From contig NZ_CP072844.1 in the NCBI RefSeq assembly GCF_017948405.1, positions 2,480,001 through 2,544,000 on the forward strand: DNA of 64,000 nucleotides, written 5' to 3'. A model generated the notes under the pieces. The model saw nothing but the letters and a program-made list of their open reading frames with translations. It had not been told where the DNA came from and did not search any database. This stretch comes from Psychrosphaera aestuarii. Lineage in GTDB: Bacteria; Pseudomonadota; Gammaproteobacteria; Enterobacterales; Alteromonadaceae. Made by a program: the position numbers and the translations under genes. Within the stretch, counting starts at the first letter, position 1, and each line of letters begins with the position of its first letter. This document shows, piece by piece, positions 52,578 through 62,397 of this stretch.

Positions 52578-53936
52578 TTAGTTGAAAATGGTTTCAGCCC
52601 AACGACTTAAACCTGCGGTGACACTACCAAAATGATCACCAATTACCACAGGCTTATTATTAAACTTTGATTTAATAAACTCATTAATGACCGGCGATTT
52701 CGCAGTACCACCAGTTACAAATATCACGTCTGGCTCTACACCGCCTTGTTGCACGGCATCAGTCATAAGTGTGGCAATGCTATTTAATTGATTTTCAGAC
52801 GCGGTAAGAAACAATTCACGATCTACATTTTGTGCTAAAGAAGGTGTTAGGTAACTTAGATCAATATTAACATTTGAAGCGTCTGTCAGCGCAATTTTTG
52901 CTTGCTCGGCACTGTTAACTAATTGGTAACTTAACTTTTCATCGTACGCTTTGAGGAGTCTAGATAATATTTCTGGTTGCTCAGAGTCTCGCATCAATTG
53001 CTTTAAAAATCGCCCATTACTTTCACTGTAGAAGTCTGTTTGTGCATTCACATCATTAATTGCAACCGCTTTAAAGTAGCTATTAACTGGCATCGGCTTG
53101 CCCGACTTTAACTTTCCATTCATGCCTAAATTAGGCATGACACCTTTGAGCGCTAGCTGGATATCAAAATCATTACCACCAACTCTTAAACCACTATGCC
53201 CTAATAATGCATCGCTTCGGTCAGTTTTATTCTTCAGTTCTGGCCCCATAAGCAACATAGAGCAGTCGGTCGTACCACCGCCTATGTCTACGACTAATAC
53301 TCGAGTTTCTTTGGTTAGGCTTGCTTCGTATTCGAAACCTGCCGCTACAGGCTCAAATTGAAATTCAATATCTTTATAACCAACATGTCTAGCAGCATTT
53401 GTTAGAACGTCGATGGCTTGTTTGTTACTTTGTTCGCTATTTCGTCCTTGGAAGTTAATTGGTCTACCAATGACTACTTTTGTTACTTCGCGTTCTAATT
53501 GCTTTTCTACTAAATTTTTTACATGCGCCATCATAGAGGCAACAATATGTTCGAAAAATACAATTTGTTGAGGTAGCAGCCCGCTGGTACCTAAAAATGA
53601 TTTAGGTGATTTTATATAATAACCTTCACTTGGATCTTCTAAATACCTGGCCAGGGCCTGTTTACCAAAAGATAAATGCTCCGCTATACCATCATAACGA
53701 AGATCTTCTAAAGCTTCCTGCCCTTTTGATATGAGGTATCTGCGTGAGTCTAAGAAGGTTTGTTGATGAGCATCATTGATATTTTTATGTAACCAGTTCG
53801 CAATAACGTCACGACTAGGAGCGTATAACGACGACGCCATGAATTTTCCATGCTCGCCCAATGTTAACATTTCCGGTCGCCCATTTTGCATTGTCGCAAC
53901 CGCGCAATTCGATGTCCCGTAGTCAAAACCTATCAT
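52578..53936 (-). CDS. yegD: Hsp70-family protein YegD
   Basis: A 452-residue actin/Hsp70-type ATPase lacking the usual peptide-binding domain. Phosphate-binding loops are seen in IGFDYGTSNCAVA near the N-terminus and LVVDIGGGTTDCSMLLM near residue 195; the adenosine motif is VIFVTGGTAKSPVINEFI. Length matches E. coli YegD (450). The client is unknown. First gene before the YgjP-type peptidase. Confidence 0.93.
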   Translation of the reverse strand: MIGFDYGTSNCAVATMQNGRPEMLTLGEHGKFMASSLYAPSRDVIANWLHKNINDAHQQTFLDSRRYLISKGQEALEDLRYDGIAEHLSFGKQALARYLEDPSEGYYIKSPKSFLGTSGLLPQQIVFFEHIVASMMAHVKNLVEKQLEREVTKVVIGRPINFQGRNSEQSNKQAIDVLTNAARHVGYKDIEFQFEPVAAGFEYEASLTKETRVLVVDIGGGTTDCSMLLMGPELKNKTDRSDALLGHSGLRVGGNDFDIQLALKGVMPNLGMNGKLKSGKPMPVNSYFKAVAINDVNAQTDFYSESNGRFLKQLMRDSEQPEILSRLLKAYDEKLSYQLVNSAEQAKIALTDASNVNIDLSYLTPSLAQNVDRELFLTASENQLNSIATLMTDAVQQGGVEPDVIFVTGGTAKSPVINEFIKSKFNNKPVVIGDHFGSVTAGLSRWAETIFN

Positions 53937-54056
53937 TAAAACTGCTACTCACTTTGAAAATAAAGGGCGCGGAGTTTACAGGATATCTAACTGACTTTCA
54001 CCTTTAGTTTGCCGTGCATATAACGTCATTGACTGTAGTTAATTTTCATTGGACAT

Positions 54057-54097
54057 AAAAAAAGCCAGAATGCTGATTTTATCTAGCTATTCTGACT
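54057..54097 (-). terminator. Terminator of the ftsH...secG-tRNA-Leu region
   Basis: On the minus strand an imperfect 12-base stem (AGTCAGAATAGCT with AGCATTCTGGCT, one wobble and two mismatches or a bulge) is followed by seven T residues (plus-strand A-run 54057-54063). It lies 28 bases past the tRNA-Leu 3' end. Confidence 0.65.
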
Positions 54098-54124
54098 CTT
54101 TGTGGTTCTACACGAACCTAATAA

Positions 54125-54211
54125 TGGTGCGGTTGGAGGGACTTGAACCCTCACGTCCTTTCGAACACAGCGACCTCAACGCTGCCTGTCTACCAATTTC
54201 AGCACAACCGC
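54125..54211 (-). tRNA. tRNA-Leu (anticodon GAG)
   Basis: The minus strand folds into an 87-base class II tRNA with encoded CCA. The acceptor is GCGGTTG/CAACCGC, the anticodon stem-loop CAGCG-TTGAGGT-CGCTG with anticodon GAG, the variable arm is long (TGTTCGAAAGGACG) and the T arm is GAGGG-TTCAAGT-CCCTC. It directly follows secG on the same strand, as leuU does in E. coli, so it is probably cut from the secG transcript. Confidence 0.96.
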
Positions 54212-54231
54212 TAAATCATTATGCGTTACAG

Positions 54232-54600
54232 TTAGTTTACAGGAACTTCGTCCGAACCGTCTGTTTTAGGCGCATCACCGACAGGAATTTCTGAAGGTAA
54301 TTCTGACTGTGCAGCTGGAGCTGTTTCTGTAGGCACAGAAAGGTCACTAAACTCATCTTCTTGCTTAACAGAATTTGCTGTCATGCTTCCTAAGAAGATA
54401 CTTAGGATAAAAAATGCTGTCGCTAAAAATGTTGTGGTTTTTGTTAAGAAGTTACCAGAACCGCTTGAACCAAATAATGTTGCTGACGCACCGGCACCGA
54501 ATGATGCACCCATATCAGCGCCTTTACCTTGTTGAATTAAAATTAATCCAACTAGAGCGATCGCTATGATCAAGTATACTACTATTAAAATCTCGTACAT
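54232..54600 (-). CDS. secG: Protein translocase subunit SecG
   Basis: A 122-residue inner-membrane component of SecYEG. Two helices (YEILIVVYLIIAIALVGLILIQQGKG and FLATAFFILSIFLGSM) flank the conserved cytoplasmic loop GADMGASFGAGASATLFGSSGSGNFLTKTT. The C-terminal tail is acidic and proline-rich. It lies nine bases after tpiA and immediately before tRNA-Leu. Confidence 0.95.
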   Translation of the reverse strand: MYEILIVVYLIIAIALVGLILIQQGKGADMGASFGAGASATLFGSSGSGNFLTKTTTFLATAFFILSIFLGSMTANSVKQEDEFSDLSVPTETAPAAQSELPSEIPVGDAPKTDGSDEVPVN

Positions 54601-54609
54601 GCTTTTACC

Positions 54610-55347
54610 TTAAGCTACTGCGTTTTTACAAATGTTTGTGAACGCTTCCACATCTAAACTCGCGCCACCAATGAGGCCGCCGTCGATGTTTTCCTTGGAA
54701 AACAATTCTTCACTATTTTCTGCCTTAACGCTACCACCATATAAAATGCGCGTTAAGTCTGCTAATTCTTGGCTATATCCCGCTAATGTTTTACGAATCA
54801 TTGCGTGAACTTCTTCAGCCTGTTCGCCACTGGCGGTTTTACCTGTGCCTATCGCCCATACAGGCTCATAAGCAAAAACAACACTATCAGAGTAATTTGG
54901 TAATGCGTCAATAGCTGATTTAACTTGTTCAGTTATAACGGCTGTTGTTTCACCATTTTCTCTTTGCTCGTCTGTTTCACCAACACAAATAATTGGTATA
55001 AGTCCGGCAGCAAGTGTTGCTAAAACTTTCTTCGCAACGACATCATTTGTCTCACCAAATAAGGAGCGACGCTCTGAGTGACCTACAATAACATACTGAC
55101 AGCCAACATCCCTCAACATTCTTCCAGAAATTTCGCCGGTGTAAGCACCAGAGTCATGAACCGAAATCGTTTGAGCGCCTTTTTTAACGCCTTGTGTATC
55201 TTCAGAAAGATAGACAAACGGAGGACATATTACTGTTTCTACACTATCAGCATCTAGTTGTTGGATACTGCTAACCATATCTGTTAACAATTGGCGGTCG
55301 CCATTAAGCTTCCAATTCGCCACAACAAGCGGTAATCGAATGGCCAT
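54610..55347 (-). CDS. tpiA: Triosephosphate isomerase
   Basis: Interconverts DHAP and glyceraldehyde-3-phosphate in glycolysis. The 245 residues form a complete TIM barrel. Catalytic residues are the lysine in VANWKLNGD, the histidine in VIVGHSERR and the glutamate in VFAYEPVWAIGTGKTAS. The phosphate loop is ILYGGSVKAEN. It sits between glmM and secG, as in several Vibrio and Shewanella genomes to my knowledge; E. coli lacks it here. Confidence 0.97.
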   Translation of the reverse strand: MAIRLPLVVANWKLNGDRQLLTDMVSSIQQLDADSVETVICPPFVYLSEDTQGVKKGAQTISVHDSGAYTGEISGRMLRDVGCQYVIVGHSERRSLFGETNDVVAKKVLATLAAGLIPIICVGETDEQRENGETTAVITEQVKSAIDALPNYSDSVVFAYEPVWAIGTGKTASGEQAEEVHAMIRKTLAGYSQELADLTRILYGGSVKAENSEELFSKENIDGGLIGGASLDVEAFTNICKNAVA

Positions 55348-55414
55348 TAGCCTCTCCTTTATTTAAGCGGCGAGATATTAACAAACTGCGCCAAAAGTAC
55401 AAGTAATGGATTCG

Positions 55415-56749
55415 TTATTCTGCATGAGCGGCGACTTTTTCGGCGACTTTTTGCGCAACTTCTTTTATTAATTTCGCATCTTTACCTTCGGTCATAACTC
55501 TTATTAACGGCTCGGTACCAGATTTACGAATTAATATACGACCTTCATCGCCTAATTCCACCTCAGCAGCTTGTATTGCTAGTTTAACTTCTTCAACTTC
55601 TAATGGGTATTTGTTTAAGCCAGTTCGAACATTGATTAGTTTTTGTGGGTATTTTTCCATACCAGACTTTAGTTCTGACAATGTCATGCCGGTGTCAACA
55701 ATCGCCGCCAATATTTGCACTGCTGAGATTGTGCCATCGCCCGTTGGGATATGATCTAAATTAATGACATGACCAGACGATTCTCCACCAATAGTCCAAC
55801 CATTTTCTTTGAGCAATTGCATAACGTATCTGTCGCCGACATTAGCGCGTTTAAAAGGAATACTTAAGTTTTTAAGCGCGACTTCTAAACCTAAATTAGA
55901 CATCAACGTACCAACAACACCACCTTTTAATTCGCCTTTTTTCAAAGCCTGACGGGCGAGGATGAATACAAGTTCGTCGCCATCAACTTCAATACCGTTC
56001 TCATCAACCATGATAAGTCGGTCACCATCACCATCTAATGCAATGCCAACGTCAGCGTTATGCTGGATTACAGCTTGTCTTAAGGCATCTGTATGAGTTG
56101 CACCACAATGATCGTTAATATTTAATCCGTTCGGCTCGGCAAAGATCGAAATTACTTCTGCGCCAAGTTCTCTAAATACATTCGGTGCAATATGATAGGT
56201 TGCACCATTGGCTGTATCGACAACTACTTTCATGCCTTTTAATGAATCTTCTGAGAAGCGGCTTTTACAGAATTCTATGTAGCGGCCAGCAGCATCATTT
56301 ATTCTGAATGCTTTACCTAATTTTTCCGACTCAACGCACGTTAAAGGTTGCTCTAACATGCTTTCAATTTCATGCTCTACGTCGTCCGGTAATTTAGTTC
56401 CCTCTGCTGAGAAAAACTTTATTCCGTTATCGTAATAAGGGTTATGTGATGCACTAATAACAATCCCCGCATCTGCGCGGAATGTTTGAGTTAAATAAGA
56501 GATAGCAGGCGTTGGCATAGGGCCTAACAAACCAACGTCGACACCAGCAGCAATTAGTCCAGATTCTAAGGCGGTTTCTAACATATAACCTGAAATACGG
56601 GTGTCCTTCCCAATGAGTACTTTTCGATTACCGTTGCTAGCAAAAACTTTGCCTGCAGCCCAGCCTAATTTTAACGCAAACTCTGGAGTGATTGCGCCTT
56701 GACCTACTAAGCCTCGAATACCGTCTGTACCGAAATACTTTTTACTCAT
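55415..56749 (-). CDS. glmM: Phosphoglucosamine mutase
   Basis: Makes glucosamine-1-phosphate for peptidoglycan and LPS. At 444 residues it matches E. coli (445). The phosphoserine is in [19 protein letters not shown], the metal loop is DGDGDRLIM, the sugar loop GGESSGHVI and the phosphate site [13 protein letters not shown] use the ATG at 56749, one codon after a TTG that opens the frame. It overlaps the folP stop by eight bases. The last codons (KVAEKVAA) contain an exact 12-base tandem duplication at 55429-55452. Confidence 0.97.
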   Translation of the reverse strand: MSKKYFGTDGIRGLVGQGAITPEFALKLGWAAGKVFASNGNRKVLIGKDTRISGYMLETALESGLIAAGVDVGLLGPMPTPAISYLTQTFRADAGIVISASHNPYYDNGIKFFSAEGTKLPDDVEHEIESMLEQPLTCVESEKLGKAFRINDAAGRYIEFCKSRFSEDSLKGMKVVVDTANGATYHIAPNVFRELGAEVISIFAEPNGLNINDHCGATHTDALRQAVIQHNADVGIALDGDGDRLIMVDENGIEVDGDELVFILARQALKKGELKGGVVGTLMSNLGLEVALKNLSIPFKRANVGDRYVMQLLKENGWTIGGESSGHVINLDHIPTGDGTISAVQILAAIVDTGMTLSELKSGMEKYPQKLINVRTGLNKYPLEVEEVKLAIQAAEVELGDEGRILIRKSGTEPLIRVMTEGKDAKLIKEVAQKVAEKVAAHAE

Positions 56750-57566
56750 CAATAATTCCTTTGCTCATTGCATTGTATATAGTTACTGCCTGTTGAGTTT
56801 CTGCAACGTCGTGAACTCGAAGAACATTAGCGCCTTTTGTCAGGGCTAATGTGGCAGCGATTACGCTTCCCAACATTCTATCATTTGTTTCTACATTTAA
56901 TAAATTACCAATCATGGATTTTCTTGATAAACCTGCCAGTATGGGCAATTTATATGTAACAAATTGATCAAGATCATTTAGAAGCTGATAATTATCGGCT
57001 AATGTTTTACCAAAACCGAAGCCAGGATCAAGCCATAACCTGCTCTTTTCAATACCCGCATCGCCACATTCTGTGATTTTTTCATCAAAGAATATTTTTA
57101 TGTCCGAGATCAAGTCTCGATATGTGGGCTTGTTTTGCATAGTTTGTGGCGTACCCTGCATATGCATTAGACAAATTGGAACATCCGATTGTGCTACTAC
57201 CTCCATAGTGCCGGGCTGACTGAGAGCGCAAACGTCATTAATAACGTCAATGCCTGCCGTTAAACCTTCTGACATTACCTCTGCTTTTGAGGTATCTAAC
57301 GAAATTTTACAATTGAATTCAGACTTGAGCTTTTTTATGACGGGTATAACTCGAGCAAGTTCAGTTTGAACATCAACTTTTGGTGCGCCTGGTCGGGTAG
57401 ATTCGCCACCAATATCTATTATGCCTGCGCCTGCCATTAACATTTGTTCGGCTTGCTTAACGGCTGTATCAATTGAATTAAAACGCCCACCATCTGAAAA
57501 AGAATCTGGTGTCACATTTAACACGCCCATAATGACGGGGCTTGAAGTTACGTCTAATACTGACAT
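56742..57566 (-). CDS. folP: Dihydropteroate synthase
   Basis: Joins p-aminobenzoate to the pterin in folate synthesis, the target of sulfonamides. The 274-residue barrel has the N-terminal signature [16 protein letters not shown], the pterin motif [14 protein letters not shown] and the later FGFGKT and RVHDV blocks. It lies between ftsH and glmM, as in E. coli, but a terminator separates it from ftsH. Confidence 0.96.
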   Translation of the reverse strand: MSVLDVTSSPVIMGVLNVTPDSFSDGGRFNSIDTAVKQAEQMLMAGAGIIDIGGESTRPGAPKVDVQTELARVIPVIKKLKSEFNCKISLDTSKAEVMSEGLTAGIDVINDVCALSQPGTMEVVAQSDVPICLMHMQGTPQTMQNKPTYRDLISDIKIFFDEKITECGDAGIEKSRLWLDPGFGFGKTLADNYQLLNDLDQFVTYKLPILAGLSRKSMIGNLLNVETNDRMLGSVIAATLALTKGANVLRVHDVAETQQAVTIYNAMSKGIIDE

Positions 57567-57607
57567 AATTCTGGTCTCTAAATAGATTGTTTACATACCA
57601 ATAAATC

Positions 57608-57632
57608 AAAAAAGGCCCCTTAAAGGAGCCTT
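57608..57632 (-). terminator. Terminator after ftsH
   Basis: AAGGCCCC/GGAGCCTT (57612-57619 and 57625-57632) form an 8-base stem with one wobble in the minus-strand RNA and a 5-base loop. The minus direction continues with a T-run. Read-through or a promoter in the same 83-base gap must serve folP. Confidence 0.75.
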
Positions 57633-57649
57633 TTCAAACTAGAACTAAC

Positions 57650-59569
57650 TTAAGCGTCTTTTGGTTGCTCAGTGTTGGATGACGCACCATCTTCAGACTT
57701 TTTGTCTTCCGATTTCGTTTCATCTGAGTTACTTGGCTTGTCGCCTTTATCACTCCAACCAGCTGGCTCACGTACTTCTCTACGGGCCATTAGGTCATCG
57801 ATTTGTTTCGCATCAATGGTTTCATACTTCATTAATGCATCTTTCATCGAGTGCAGAATATCCATGTTATCAAGAAGAATTTGACGCGCTCTATCATAAT
57901 TCTTATCAATTATCGCACGCACTTCTTTGTCAATTAGGCGAGCGGTTTCGTCTGAAATATTCTTATGTTTCGCTGAGCTTCTGCCCATGAATATTTCACC
58001 TTCTTCTTCTGCATACAGCAACGGTCCTAATTTATCCGATAGGCCCCATTGTGTAACCATTTTTGACGCTAAATCTGTCGCTCTCTCAATATCATTTGAC
58101 GCACCGGTAGATACTTTCTCATCTCCGTAAATAATTTGCTCAGCGAGGCGACCACCGTAAAGGCTAGAAATATTACTCTCAAGGTGTTGTTTAGAATGAC
58201 TAAAACGATCCTTTTCAGGCAAGTACATCGTCACACCTAGCGCACGTCCACGAGGAATAATACTCACTTTATAAACTGGGTCATGTTCTGGAACCATACG
58301 ACCAACAATTGCATGGCCGGCTTCGTGATATGCAGTCATTTCTTTTTCTGCATCATCCATAACCATGGTTTTACGTTCAGCGCCCATCATGATTTTGTCT
58401 TTGGCTTTTTCAAAGTCGGTCATATCAACTAAGCGTTTATTGCTTCGCGCTGCGAACAAAGCAGCTTCGTTGACTAAGTTAGCTAAGTCTGCACCAGAAA
58501 AACCAGGTGTTCCTCGGGCTATTAATGCAGGTTCAACATCATTACCAAGTGGAACCTTACGCATATGAACATTTAAGATTTGTTCACGGCCACGTACATC
58601 TGGTAAACCAACAACAACTTGACGGTCAAATCGCCCTGGGCGCAGTAACGCCGGATCTAATACGTCAGGCCGGTTAGTTGCCGCAATAACGATTATCCCC
58701 TCGTTGCCTTCAAAACCATCCATTTCAACAAGCATCTGGTTAAGCGTTTGCTCTCTTTCATCATGACCACCGCCCATACCAGCGCCACGTTGACGACCAA
58801 CAGCATCGATCTCATCAATGAATATAATACACGGCGCAGCTTTTTTAGCTTGCTCAAACATATCTCGCACGCGAGATGCACCGACACCAACAAACATCTC
58901 GACAAAATCAGAACCAGATATAGCAAAAAATGGTACTTTCGCTTCACCGGCAACGGCTTTAGCTAGCAATGTTTTACCTGTACCAGGCTGACCTACCATT
59001 AAGACGCCTTTTGGTATCTTTCCGCCTAATTTTTGGAACTTAGATGGGTCTTTTAAATAGTCGACCAACTCTTGAACTTCTTCTTTGGCTTCATCACAAC
59101 CAGCAACGTCTTTAAATGTTGTTTTGATCTGATCTTCACCCATTAAGCGGGCTTTACTTTTACCAAACGACATAGCACCTTTGCCACCGCCGCCTTGCAT
59201 TTGTCGCATGAAGAATATCCAAACGCCGATCAAAAGTAGCATTGGGAACCAAGAGATCAATATTGAAGTAAACAGGGATGGCTCTTCTGGCGGCACGCCA
59301 ATGATTCGAACGTCGTTTTCAATAAGGTCGTTCAGCAAGTCTTTGTCATAAGCCGTTGGGATTAACGTTTCGAATTTTTCTCCGCTACGCTTTATGCCTT
59401 TTATTTGACGATCTGATATTTTTACTTCACGAATTTGCCCTTGACGAACATCCTTTATGAATTGGGTGTAGTTTTCGGCGCCCCCAGCAGACTCGCTCGG
59501 TGTAATGTTGTTAAACACTGACATCAATGCGACGGCAACTACTAACCAAATTATTAAATTTTTAGCCAT
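57650..59569 (-). CDS. ftsH: ATP-dependent zinc metalloprotease FtsH
   Basis: A membrane-anchored AAA+ protease. The 639 residues have two N-terminal helices ([16 protein letters not shown] and [20 protein letters not shown]), Walker A GQPGTGKT, Walker [12 protein letters not shown], the second-region-of-homology block and the zinc motif [11 protein letters not shown]. The tail is rich in lysine and glutamate. I start at the ATG at 59569 (MAKNLIIW, like E. coli MAKNLILW) rather than the TTG three codons earlier. It lies 52 bases downstream of rlmE. Confidence 0.97.
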   Translation of the reverse strand: MAKNLIIWLVVAVALMSVFNNITPSESAGGAENYTQFIKDVRQGQIREVKISDRQIKGIKRSGEKFETLIPTAYDKDLLNDLIENDVRIIGVPPEEPSLFTSILISWFPMLLLIGVWIFFMRQMQGGGGKGAMSFGKSKARLMGEDQIKTTFKDVAGCDEAKEEVQELVDYLKDPSKFQKLGGKIPKGVLMVGQPGTGKTLLAKAVAGEAKVPFFAISGSDFVEMFVGVGASRVRDMFEQAKKAAPCIIFIDEIDAVGRQRGAGMGGGHDEREQTLNQMLVEMDGFEGNEGIIVIAATNRPDVLDPALLRPGRFDRQVVVGLPDVRGREQILNVHMRKVPLGNDVEPALIARGTPGFSGADLANLVNEAALFAARSNKRLVDMTDFEKAKDKIMMGAERKTMVMDDAEKEMTAYHEAGHAIVGRMVPEHDPVYKVSIIPRGRALGVTMYLPEKDRFSHSKQHLESNISSLYGGRLAEQIIYGDEKVSTGASNDIERATDLASKMVTQWGLSDKLGPLLYAEEEGEIFMGRSSAKHKNISDETARLIDKEVRAIIDKNYDRARQILLDNMDILHSMKDALMKYETIDAKQIDDLMARREVREPAGWSDKGDKPSNSDETKSEDKKSEDGASSNTEQPKDA

Positions 59570-59621
59570 ATCACTCAAAGGAATAACCTCTTCCTGTTAT
59601 TAATTAATTAATTGAAGATTA

Positions 59622-60251
59622 CTACAGTTTGTAACCTGTCGCTACTACGTACACCTCTCGAGACCTTGCTCGGGACGAATCCGGTTTTCTAACTTTCACG
59701 GTTTTAAATGCAGCTCGAACATCTTTGACAAACTGATCAAAACCTTCACCTTGAAAAACTTTAACCACAAACTTTCCGTCTTTACCTAATACTTGGTTAC
59801 ACATATCTAACGCCAGCTCAACAAGATACATAGATCCAGACTGATCAATTGCATCGTTACCACTCAAGTTAGGCGCCATGTCTGACATTACAAGATCTAC
59901 AGTTCGTCCATCAATACGTTCAAGTAATGCATTTAGAACACTTTCTTCTCTAAAATCGCCTTGTAAAAAGTCAACGCCTACTATCGGGTCCATAGGCAAA
60001 ATGTCACAAGCAATTAAAGTTCCTGAGTCACCTATAAAGTCGGCCGCATATTGGGACCAACCTCCAGGTGCTGCACCTAAATCCACCACTGTATCACCAG
60101 GCTTCATCAACTTGTCTTTTTTTTGAAGCTCTTCTATTTTGAAGTAGGCACGTGATCGCAGACCACGTTTATTGGCTTCTTTTACGTACTTGTCGTTTAC
60201 GTGCTCTTCTAACCAGCGTTTACTGCTAGCCGAACGTTTATCTTTTGCCAT
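59622..60251 (-). CDS. rlmE: 23S rRNA (uridine-2552-2'-O)-methyltransferase
   Basis: Methylates U2552 in the A loop of 23S rRNA. The 209 residues match E. coli RlmE/FtsJ (209). The SAM loop is [14 protein letters not shown]; catalytic K-D-K-E residues are in the basic N-terminus ([17 protein letters not shown]), [21 protein letters not shown] and SREVYVVA. First gene of the rlmE-ftsH order, divergent from yhbY, as in E. coli. Confidence 0.97.
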   Translation of the reverse strand: MAKDKRSASSKRWLEEHVNDKYVKEANKRGLRSRAYFKIEELQKKDKLMKPGDTVVDLGAAPGGWSQYAADFIGDSGTLIACDILPMDPIVGVDFLQGDFREESVLNALLERIDGRTVDLVMSDMAPNLSGNDAIDQSGSMYLVELALDMCNQVLGKDGKFVVKVFQGEGFDQFVKDVRAAFKTVKVRKPDSSRARSREVYVVATGYKL

Positions 60252-60337
60252 AAGTATGTTTATAAATTGGTAATAAGCTTAAGGTGGGGTAGAATATCGT
60301 TAATTCAAGTAATTATCATTGTTAAATTTGAGACTAG

Positions 60338-60637
60338 ATGAAATTAACTAATAAACAAATCCAATTTTTACGTGGTGAAGCTCATTCACTAAAGCCTGTT
60401 GTTCAACTTGGTGCTAACGGTTTCACTGAAGGTGTTTTAGCTGAAATAGAAAACTCGTTAGAAATTCACGAACTTATTAAGGTAAAAGTACCAGCTGAAG
60501 ATCGTGAAGAGTTGAACTTATATGTAGATGCTATTGTTCGTGAGAGCAAAGCCGTTAAGGTGCAGCTAATAGGTAAAACCTTAGTATTATACAAGCAAGC
60601 TAAAGAGCCAAAAATCGTGCTTCCTAAAGCAAAGTAA
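60338..60637 (+). CDS. yhbY: Ribosome assembly RNA-binding protein YhbY
   Basis: A 99-residue CRS1-YhbY (CRM) domain protein that joins the 50S precursor. The family blocks LTNKQIQFLRGEAHSLKPVVQLGANGFTEGVLAEIENSLEIHELIKVKV are all present. It is divergent from rlmE and ends at a strong terminator. Confidence 0.95.
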   Translation: MKLTNKQIQFLRGEAHSLKPVVQLGANGFTEGVLAEIENSLEIHELIKVKVPAEDREELNLYVDAIVRESKAVKVQLIGKTLVLYKQAKEPKIVLPKAK

Positions 60638-60670
60638 TGCCTGAATAAATCAAGCTTGTAGCACTCAAAG

Positions 60671-60700
60671 CCGGTAGAAATCTAAACTACCGGTTTTTTT
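60671..60700 (+). terminator. Terminator of yhbY
   Basis: CCGGTAG/CTACCGG (60671-60677 and 60687-60693) form a perfect 7-base stem with a 9-base loop, followed by seven T residues. The next 150 bases up to the response-regulator gene hold AT-rich DNA with no clear feature. Confidence 0.9.
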
Positions 60701-60854
60701 ATGCCCATTTATAGTCCTTTACTCTATTCCACAAACTTCTTTCTTATTTCTATTAATACCAATTTTAGTTTCGAATTTTAATACAATATTCGCGTACCTC
60801 GTTCAGAAAATAGGTCTATATTTAAAGAACCTTAGTCTAAATTAAAGAGGTATT

Positions 60855-62396
60855 ATGACCTTAAGTTTTTTAAATACGTTCGGCTCTAATGACTCATCAG
60901 GCTTTTGGAAGGTTTTAATTGTTGACGACGAGCCGGATATTCATTCCATTACCAAGCTAGCATTAAAACGATATACATTTGAAGGTAAGGAAATCGAATT
61001 TATTAGTGCTTATAGTGCCAAAGAAGCGAAAGACATTATGTCTACCCACGCACAAATCGGCTTAATATTTTTAGATGTAGTAATGGAAACAGACGACGCC
61101 GGACTTCAGTTTGTAAAATGGTTACGCCTACAACAAAAAAATAATTTAACTCGAATTATTTTACGAACAGGTCAGCCAGGACAAGCACCTGAAGAACAGG
61201 TGATAATGGACTATGACATTAATGATTATAAACAAAAAACAGAGTTAGATAGACGACGGCTGTTTACTGCTGTTACTTGTGCCCTAAGGGGATATAGAGA
61301 TCTGATTGAAATAGAAAGTTCAAGACAACATGAAGAATTGTTTAAAGAAGGACTAAAGAAAGTAATTGAAGCTACAGCACACGTAATGGAAGAGCAGAAG
61401 TTAACTAGCTTTTTTCAAGGTCTCCTACAGCAAGTGTTGTCTATTTTGAGATTTGAGCAGCAAGGTGCATTAATCAAAATAACGAATGCTGGCGGCACTA
61501 TTTATGATAACAATGACTATAAAGTCATTACGCAAATAGGAACGAATGTCGATAAACACCTAGATGATGTTGTAAAGCGCTTAATGAATACTGCTATAAA
61601 GCTTAAAGAGTCAGTTTTTGAAGATGATATATTCATAGCCTACCTACCTTCATTATCCACACAAGAAAGCTTAATTTATCTTAAAGGTGTTGATATTGAT
61701 CATATTGAAGAATTAGATATTCAATTGCTTCAGATGTTTTGCAGAAGTGCGGGGATTGCTTTTGATAACCTAATGATGAAAAGTGAGGTTCAGCGGACAC
61801 AAGCAGAAGTTATAAATAGACTAGGCAATGCAGTAGAATCTAGATCAAAAGAATCAGGTAATCACATACGAAGAATGTCATTATTTTCAGGGATCATAGC
61901 TAAACGATTAGGGTTACCAAGTTATGATTGTGAGATTTTAGAGTTAGCAACCCCTATGCATGACATAGGTAAAATAGCCACGCCCGATAGTATTTTATTA
62001 AAACCCGGTAAATTGGAAGTATCTGAATTCGAAATAATGAAACAGCATGCTCATATTGGTTTTGAGATACTAGGAGGATCAGACCTTCCCATTATAAACG
62101 CAGCGGCAACTATCGCTTATCAACATCATGAAAAATATGACGGTAGTGGGTATCCACTAGGCTTAAAAGGCGACGAAATTCATATATTCTCAAGAATAGT
62201 AGCTGTTGCCGATGTTTTCGATGCGTTACTACATAAACGTTGCTATAAACCAGCCTGGACTGTAGATGACGTATTAGAGTTAATAGAAAATCAAAAAGGA
62301 AAGCACTTTGATCCGATTGTCGTTGATGCATTTTTTGAATGCATTGATGAGCTTATTACCGCGAACGAAAGTCTAACTGAGATAGAAGGAACTTAA
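60855..62396 (+). CDS. Response regulator with DUF3369 and HD-GYP domains
   Basis: A 513-residue cytoplasmic regulator. The receiver domain (about 18-145) has the acidic pocket VDDEPDIH and the phosphorylation site D74 in IFLDVVMETDD. DUF3369 (about 170-330) links to a C-terminal HD-GYP domain (about 335-505). That domain has MHDIGKIATPDSILLKPG and HHEKYDGSGYPLGLKGDEI, so the residues for c-di-GMP hydrolysis look intact. It is followed after one base by a GAF histidine kinase, its likely partner. The output is probably c-di-GMP breakdown in response to the kinase. Confidence 0.93.
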   Translation: MTLSFLNTFGSNDSSGFWKVLIVDDEPDIHSITKLALKRYTFEGKEIEFISAYSAKEAKDIMSTHAQIGLIFLDVVMETDDAGLQFVKWLRLQQKNNLTRIILRTGQPGQAPEEQVIMDYDINDYKQKTELDRRRLFTAVTCALRGYRDLIEIESSRQHEELFKEGLKKVIEATAHVMEEQKLTSFFQGLLQQVLSILRFEQQGALIKITNAGGTIYDNNDYKVITQIGTNVDKHLDDVVKRLMNTAIKLKESVFEDDIFIAYLPSLSTQESLIYLKGVDIDHIEELDIQLLQMFCRSAGIAFDNLMMKSEVQRTQAEVINRLGNAVESRSKESGNHIRRMSLFSGIIAKRLGLPSYDCEILELATPMHDIGKIATPDSILLKPGKLEVSEFEIMKQHAHIGFEILGGSDLPIINAAATIAYQHHEKYDGSGYPLGLKGDEIHIFSRIVAVADVFDALLHKRCYKPAWTVDDVLELIENQKGKHFDPIVVDAFFECIDELITANESLTEIEGT

Positions 62397-62397
62397 A

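Noticed and set aside
54049..54294. Open frame with RLEGLEPSRPFEHSDLNAACLPISAQP
   Set aside because: It is the antisense of tRNA-Leu and not a protein gene.
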